A stretch of 9,381 bases of DNA from Gammaproteobacteria bacterium. Its GTDB lineage: Bacteria; Pseudomonadota; Gammaproteobacteria; S012-40. Under the pieces are notes generated by a model that saw only the letters and a program-made list of their open reading frames with translations, was not told the origin of the DNA and did not search any database. The stretch covers positions 1 to 9,381 of the forward strand of contig JAOUPJ010000133.1 in NCBI GenBank assembly GCA_029879945.1, in the 5' to 3' direction. The translations under genes were made by a program, and so were the position numbers. Shown piece by piece: positions 6,762 through 9,381 of this stretch. Numbering within the stretch: position 1 is the first letter of the stretch; every line of letters begins with the position of its first letter.

Positions 6762-6929
6762 AGTTAAGCCCCAAATCTAACAACTTTTATTCTAGAAATA
6801 CCCAAACGGATAAAATTTCTATCGGCTAAAATGGCGCAAACTGAAGCGGTTACCCCTAATTTGCTGGGATTATTTGGCGGAGGGACGATCTATAACTGCT
6901 TAAATAATAACGCTTTAGTCTTCTTCAAA

Positions 6930-6973
6930 CCCTGTGGACAACGACCAACCCTGGCTCGACCAGGCCCACAGGG
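6930..6973 (-). terminator. Long hairpin downstream of purF, possible terminator
   Basis: CCCTGTGG (6930-6937) pairs perfectly with CCACAGGG (6966-6973), and a nested CCTGG (6950-6954) pairs with CCAGG (6960-6964). Read on the minus strand it starts 31 bases after the purF stop. The following sequence is TTTGAAG rather than a full U-tract, so as a terminator it would be weak. It could instead be a structured element of the leader of the cyclic nucleotide-binding gene. The rest of the 6762-7003 gap is AT-rich and shows no clear promoter. Confidence 0.3.
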
Positions 6974-7003
6974 GTAGGCCTAAGACGAGCATATAAAGAG
7001 GTG

Positions 7004-8542
7004 TTAAAGCGGATTTGAACCGTTGCGATTATTGTGTAGATCGATGTCTTGTAAATCACTACCAAGCGTTTTCTTCGTTTTGGCCTCATCGCTGCGCTTC
7101 TGCTCCAGGGCATTTAAATACTCTGGAGTGATATCACCCGTAACGTATTCTCCATTAAAACAGGAGGCATCAAATCTCGCGATGGGTAATTCTTTATCCG
7201 GCCGTCGCACCGCCTTCACTAGGTCTTCCAGATCCTGATAGACCAACCAGTCTGCACCCACCGCTTCGGCAATCTGATTATCATCACGTTGATGACCAAT
7301 CAATTCAGAGTAGACCGGCATATCAATGCCATACACATTCGGATATCTCACAGGCGGGGCCGCCGATGCAAAATAGACTTCCTTGGCACCGGCCTCTCTG
7401 GCCATTTGAATAATTTGTTCCGAGGTGGTACCACGCACGATCGAGTCATCCACCAATAAGACTTTCTTATCTTTGAACTCCAGATCAATGGCATTGAGCT
7501 TTTGCTTAACGGATTTCTTTCGTTGTTTTTGACCCGGCATGATAAATGTTCTGCCGATGTAACGGTTCTTAATAAAACCTTCTCGATACTTTACCCCTAA
7601 AGAGTTGGCCAACTGTAAAGCACTGGTCCGACTGGTATCGGGAATGGGGATCACGACATCAATACCGTGATTCGGTCTTTCACGCATGATCTTCTTCGCC
7701 AGAAACTCACCCATGCGCAAACGTGCTTTATAGACAGATATTCCGTCCAATATAGAATCGGGTCTGGCAAAGTACACATATTCAAATATGCAGGGTGAAA
7801 AGGTGACGGGTTCCGCGCACTGCTTGGTTGCAATACTTCCATCTCGTCCGATAAAGACTGCCTCCCCTGGCGCGATATCGCGAATCAAATCAAATCCCAA
7901 TGAATCGATGGCCACGCTTTCCGAAGCAATAATATATTCCACCCCTTCGTCTGTGTCCCGCTTGCCATAAACGATAGGTCGAATCCCATAGGGATCTCTA
8001 AAACCCACAATACCAAAGCCGGTGATCATGGCGACGCAGGCATAGGCCCCTTTTACGCGTTTGTGCACTCCCGAGATGGCATTGAAGAGATCATCCTGAT
8101 CAATACGAAATTTTCCCGAACGCTGTAGTTCATGCGCAAAGACATTGAGTAAAACTTCGGAATCGGAATCGGTATTGATATGACGTAAGTCTTCCCGAAA
8201 CAGCTCATCCTTCAATTCATCTGAATTGGTAAGATTGCCATTGTGGGCAAGCGAGACGCCATAAGGGGAATTGACATAAAAGGGTTGAGCCTCGGAGGAA
8301 GAGGAACTGCCTGCTGTGGGATAGCGTACATGGCCGATCCCCATATCGCCCTGCAAGGTCAGCATCTGCTGGGTATTAAACACATCTCGAACCAGGCCAT
8401 TGCCTTTAGAGAGATACAGCCTTCCTTTGTCATAAGTAACGATCCCAGCGGCATCCTGCCCGCGATGTTGAAGCACAGTCAAGGCATCATAGATAGATTG
8501 ATTGACTGAGCCTTTTGCAACGATTCCGACGATACCACACAT
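7004..8542 (-). CDS. purF: Amidophosphoribosyltransferase PurF
   Basis: First committed enzyme of purine biosynthesis: it transfers the glutamine amide to PRPP to give phosphoribosylamine. The N-terminal glutaminase (Ntn) domain begins MCGIVGIV, and Cys2 becomes the catalytic N-terminal nucleophile after removal of Met1. HRGQD at 26-30, AHNGNL at 99-104 and NTDSDSE at 123-129 are further glutaminase-site motifs. The C-terminal phosphoribosyltransferase domain carries the PRPP-binding motif LLVDDSIVRGTTS at 362-374 and PDTSR at 301-305. At 512 residues it is close to the roughly 505 of E. coli PurF and looks intact. It lies 66 bases downstream of cvpA in the same direction, the usual cvpA-purF pair. 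AGAG a few bases before the ATG is the likely ribosome site. No PurR-like box was seen near it. Confidence 0.97.
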   Translation of the reverse strand: MCGIVGIVAKGSVNQSIYDALTVLQHRGQDAAGIVTYDKGRLYLSKGNGLVRDVFNTQQMLTLQGDMGIGHVRYPTAGSSSSSEAQPFYVNSPYGVSLAHNGNLTNSDELKDELFREDLRHINTDSDSEVLLNVFAHELQRSGKFRIDQDDLFNAISGVHKRVKGAYACVAMITGFGIVGFRDPYGIRPIVYGKRDTDEGVEYIIASESVAIDSLGFDLIRDIAPGEAVFIGRDGSIATKQCAEPVTFSPCIFEYVYFARPDSILDGISVYKARLRMGEFLAKKIMRERPNHGIDVVIPIPDTSRTSALQLANSLGVKYREGFIKNRYIGRTFIMPGQKQRKKSVKQKLNAIDLEFKDKKVLLVDDSIVRGTTSEQIIQMAREAGAKEVYFASAAPPVRYPNVYGIDMPVYSELIGHQRDDNQIAEAVGADWLVYQDLEDLVKAVRRPDKELPIARFDASCFNGEYVTGDITPEYLNALEQKRSDEAKTKKTLGSDLQDIDLHNNRNGSNPL

Positions 8543-8608
8543 GTTTACTCTAGACCCCTTTACAACCCAATAACATTCTATGTGTTTAAACCCAACCCGC
8601 TTCAGCGA

Positions 8609-9100
8609 TTAATTTAGCGCAAAGCCTGTCTTCAAATTACTGGGTAACTCACTTTTCATCCAACTCGCCATGCCCTGAAAATGCTCAATCAACATGGATT
8701 CTCGCCACCAGTCTTCCTGGGGGAAACTGGTGGATTCCGCAAAATAGACGATGGCGACCATCACCGCAGCCCCTCGTGCGAGCCCGAAAAATATTCCCAG
8801 AAATTTATCTGTTCCGCCTATTCCACTTTCTTTCATCATCTCATTGAAAAATGCGCTTACGAGGGAAAAACCAATCAACAGCACCACAAATAAGGCAACA
8901 AAAGAGATAATCTTGCTTATCATTTCAGATTCAATATAAGGACGGATAAATTGCATCAGGTCCGGTGAAAAATGTATCGCCAACCAGACTGTCGCCACCC
9001 AGCTAATCAAAGAAAGCATTTCTCGTAAAAACCCCCGTACGAGACTGATGGCAGCAGAAATAAGGAGAACAGCCAATATCGTATAATCAATGAAACTCAT
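8609..9100 (-). CDS. cvpA: CvpA family membrane protein
   Basis: Inner-membrane protein of the CvpA (colicin V production) family, 163 residues, essentially the length of E. coli CvpA. It begins MSFIDYTILAVLLISA and carries the conserved VRGFLREMLSL segment at about 21-31. About four membrane helices are visible (roughly 6-20, 29-45, 62-85 and 102-120). The family motif with GGTDKFLGIFFGLARG is at about 94-109. Its biochemical role is poorly defined even in model species. The frame stays open to an upstream ATG at 9166, but those extra 22 residues (proline- and arginine-rich) come from a hairpin-rich intergenic stretch. The ATG at 9100 has AGG 8 bases upstream and matches the family start, so I prefer it. 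It is most likely co-transcribed with purF. Confidence 0.93.
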   Translation of the reverse strand: MSFIDYTILAVLLISAAISLVRGFLREMLSLISWVATVWLAIHFSPDLMQFIRPYIESEMISKIISFVALFVVLLIGFSLVSAFFNEMMKESGIGGTDKFLGIFFGLARGAAVMVAIVYFAESTSFPQEDWWRESMLIEHFQGMASWMKSELPSNLKTGFALN

Positions 9101-9120
9101 GAATCTGCCTGGGTTGAATC

Positions 9121-9160
9121 TTGGATCTCCATGCCGGAATCGCGGCATCCCCGGCAGATG
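9121..9160. repeat. REP-like palindromic sequence between dedD and cvpA
   Basis: ATGCCG (9131-9136) pairs with CGGCAT (9143-9148) around a 6-base loop. Alternatively TGCCGG (9132-9137) pairs with CCGGCA (9151-9156). The GC-rich arms and the ATGCCGGAATCGCGGCAT wording resemble dispersed bacterial extragenic palindromes, whose spurious translations often read IPAWR, as here on the minus strand. Only one copy is visible in the window, so repeat status is inferred. Confidence 0.35.
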
Positions 9161-9170
9161 AGGCAAAATT

Positions 9171-9194
9171 CATGCGGTATAGAGATACCGTATG
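9171..9194 (-). terminator. Strong small hairpin between dedD and cvpA, possible terminator
   Basis: CATGCGGTAT (9171-9180) and ATACCGTATG (9185-9194) form a 10-bp stem with an AGAG tetraloop. One pair is G-U on the plus strand and A-C on the minus strand. On the minus strand the stem is followed by AATTTTG, a short U-run, about 110 bases after the dedD stop. It may partly terminate dedD transcription or be part of the neighbouring palindromic element. Confidence 0.35.
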
Positions 9195-9258
9195 TAAAAA
9201 AAGCGACGAATTCGAATAGCTTAGGCGCATGTGGCAAGTCACTTTATTGGCCGATGCT

Positions 9259-9267
9259 ATTTTAGCA
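9259..9267 (-). promoter_or_regulatory. Candidate extended -10 promoter element upstream of cvpA
   Basis: On the minus strand TGCTAAAAT forms an extended -10 (TGn plus TAAAAT), about 160 bases before the cvpA start and after the dedD stop. The -35 at 17-base spacing (TTCTTT) is poor. If real, it would give cvpA-purF a promoter independent of dedD. The REP-like and hairpin sequences would then lie in its leader. Confidence 0.25.
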
Positions 9268-9302
9268 AAGACTGATCCTAAAAAGAACATTGGAAACGTC
9301 CA

Positions 9303-9381
9303 TTAACGATGCCGTATCAGCTTACCTGTTAACCCTGAGGCCTTTTCCACTCGAACCTTCAAGGCCTCTGCCCGTTTCACG
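9303..9381 (-). CDS. dedD: SPOR-domain protein, DedD-like (C-terminal fragment)
   Basis: The last 25 codons and a TAA stop are present; the gene continues beyond the right edge. The frame reads VKRAEALKVRVEKASGLTGK and then LIRHR. This fits the final helix and strand of a SPOR domain, the peptidoglycan-binding fold that recognises denuded septal glycan in cell-division proteins such as DedD. In gammaproteobacteria dedD commonly lies just before cvpA-purF in the same direction, and that synteny supports the call. The stop lies about 200 bases upstream of cvpA. The fragment is too short to judge the rest of the protein, so the assignment leans on position as well as sequence. Confidence 0.68.
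   Translation of the reverse strand, partial: VKRAEALKVRVEKASGLTGKLIRHR

Noticed and set aside
7009..7022. On the minus strand GGTTCAAATCC resembles the T-arm of a tRNA.
   Set aside because: It lies at the 3' end of the purF coding frame. The T-stem is only partly paired, and there is no matching acceptor stem, anticodon arm or CCA around it.
9087..9290. Minus-strand open frame of 67 codons before cvpA.
   Set aside because: It overlaps the cvpA start, runs through the palindromic repeat-like sequence and includes the IPAWR wording typical of spurious translations of such repeats.

Overview
The window looks like chromosomal DNA of a gammaproteobacterium of moderate GC content. Four things point that way: a GlrK/QseE-type sensor kinase, the dedD-cvpA-purF gene order on the minus strand, a rhombosortase (a gammaproteobacterial-type rhomboid protease), and a PhoA-family alkaline phosphatase whose active-site residues resemble those of the Vibrio enzyme. 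I see no insertion sequence, phage gene, CRISPR array, rRNA or tRNA.

Left part (1-1173): a GlrK-like sensor histidine kinase reads leftward and is cut by the window edge just after its phosphoacceptor-histidine motif. A gap of about 316 bases separates it from the divergent pst genes. The gap holds a 19-bp near-palindrome that could be an operator.

Middle part (1174-6284, plus strand): a tightly packed pstS-pstC-pstA-pstB phosphate ABC transporter operon with overlapping gene ends. It is followed by a secreted PhoA-family alkaline phosphatase and, 5 bases later, a rhombosortase. The first five genes make a coherent phosphate-scavenging module: the phosphatase releases phosphate from organic esters in the periplasm, PstS captures it, and PstCAB imports it. 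No phoU, phoB or phoR lies in the window, and I found no convincing Pho box. The rhombosortase is the odd member. It processes GlyGly-CTERM proteins, yet none of its neighbours here carries that C-terminal signal.

Right part (6306-9381, minus strand): a stand-alone cyclic-nucleotide-binding domain protein converges on the rhombosortase gene. Then, in transcription order from the right edge, come the end of a SPOR-domain (DedD-like) gene, cvpA and purF. The dedD-cvpA and purF-downstream gaps contain hairpin-forming sequences, one of which resembles a degenerate REP-type repeat.

Most of the window is conventional. The points worth following up are the alkaline phosphatase-rhombosortase pairing, the phosphate operon without phoU, the single-domain cNMP-binding protein and the structured intergenic regions.
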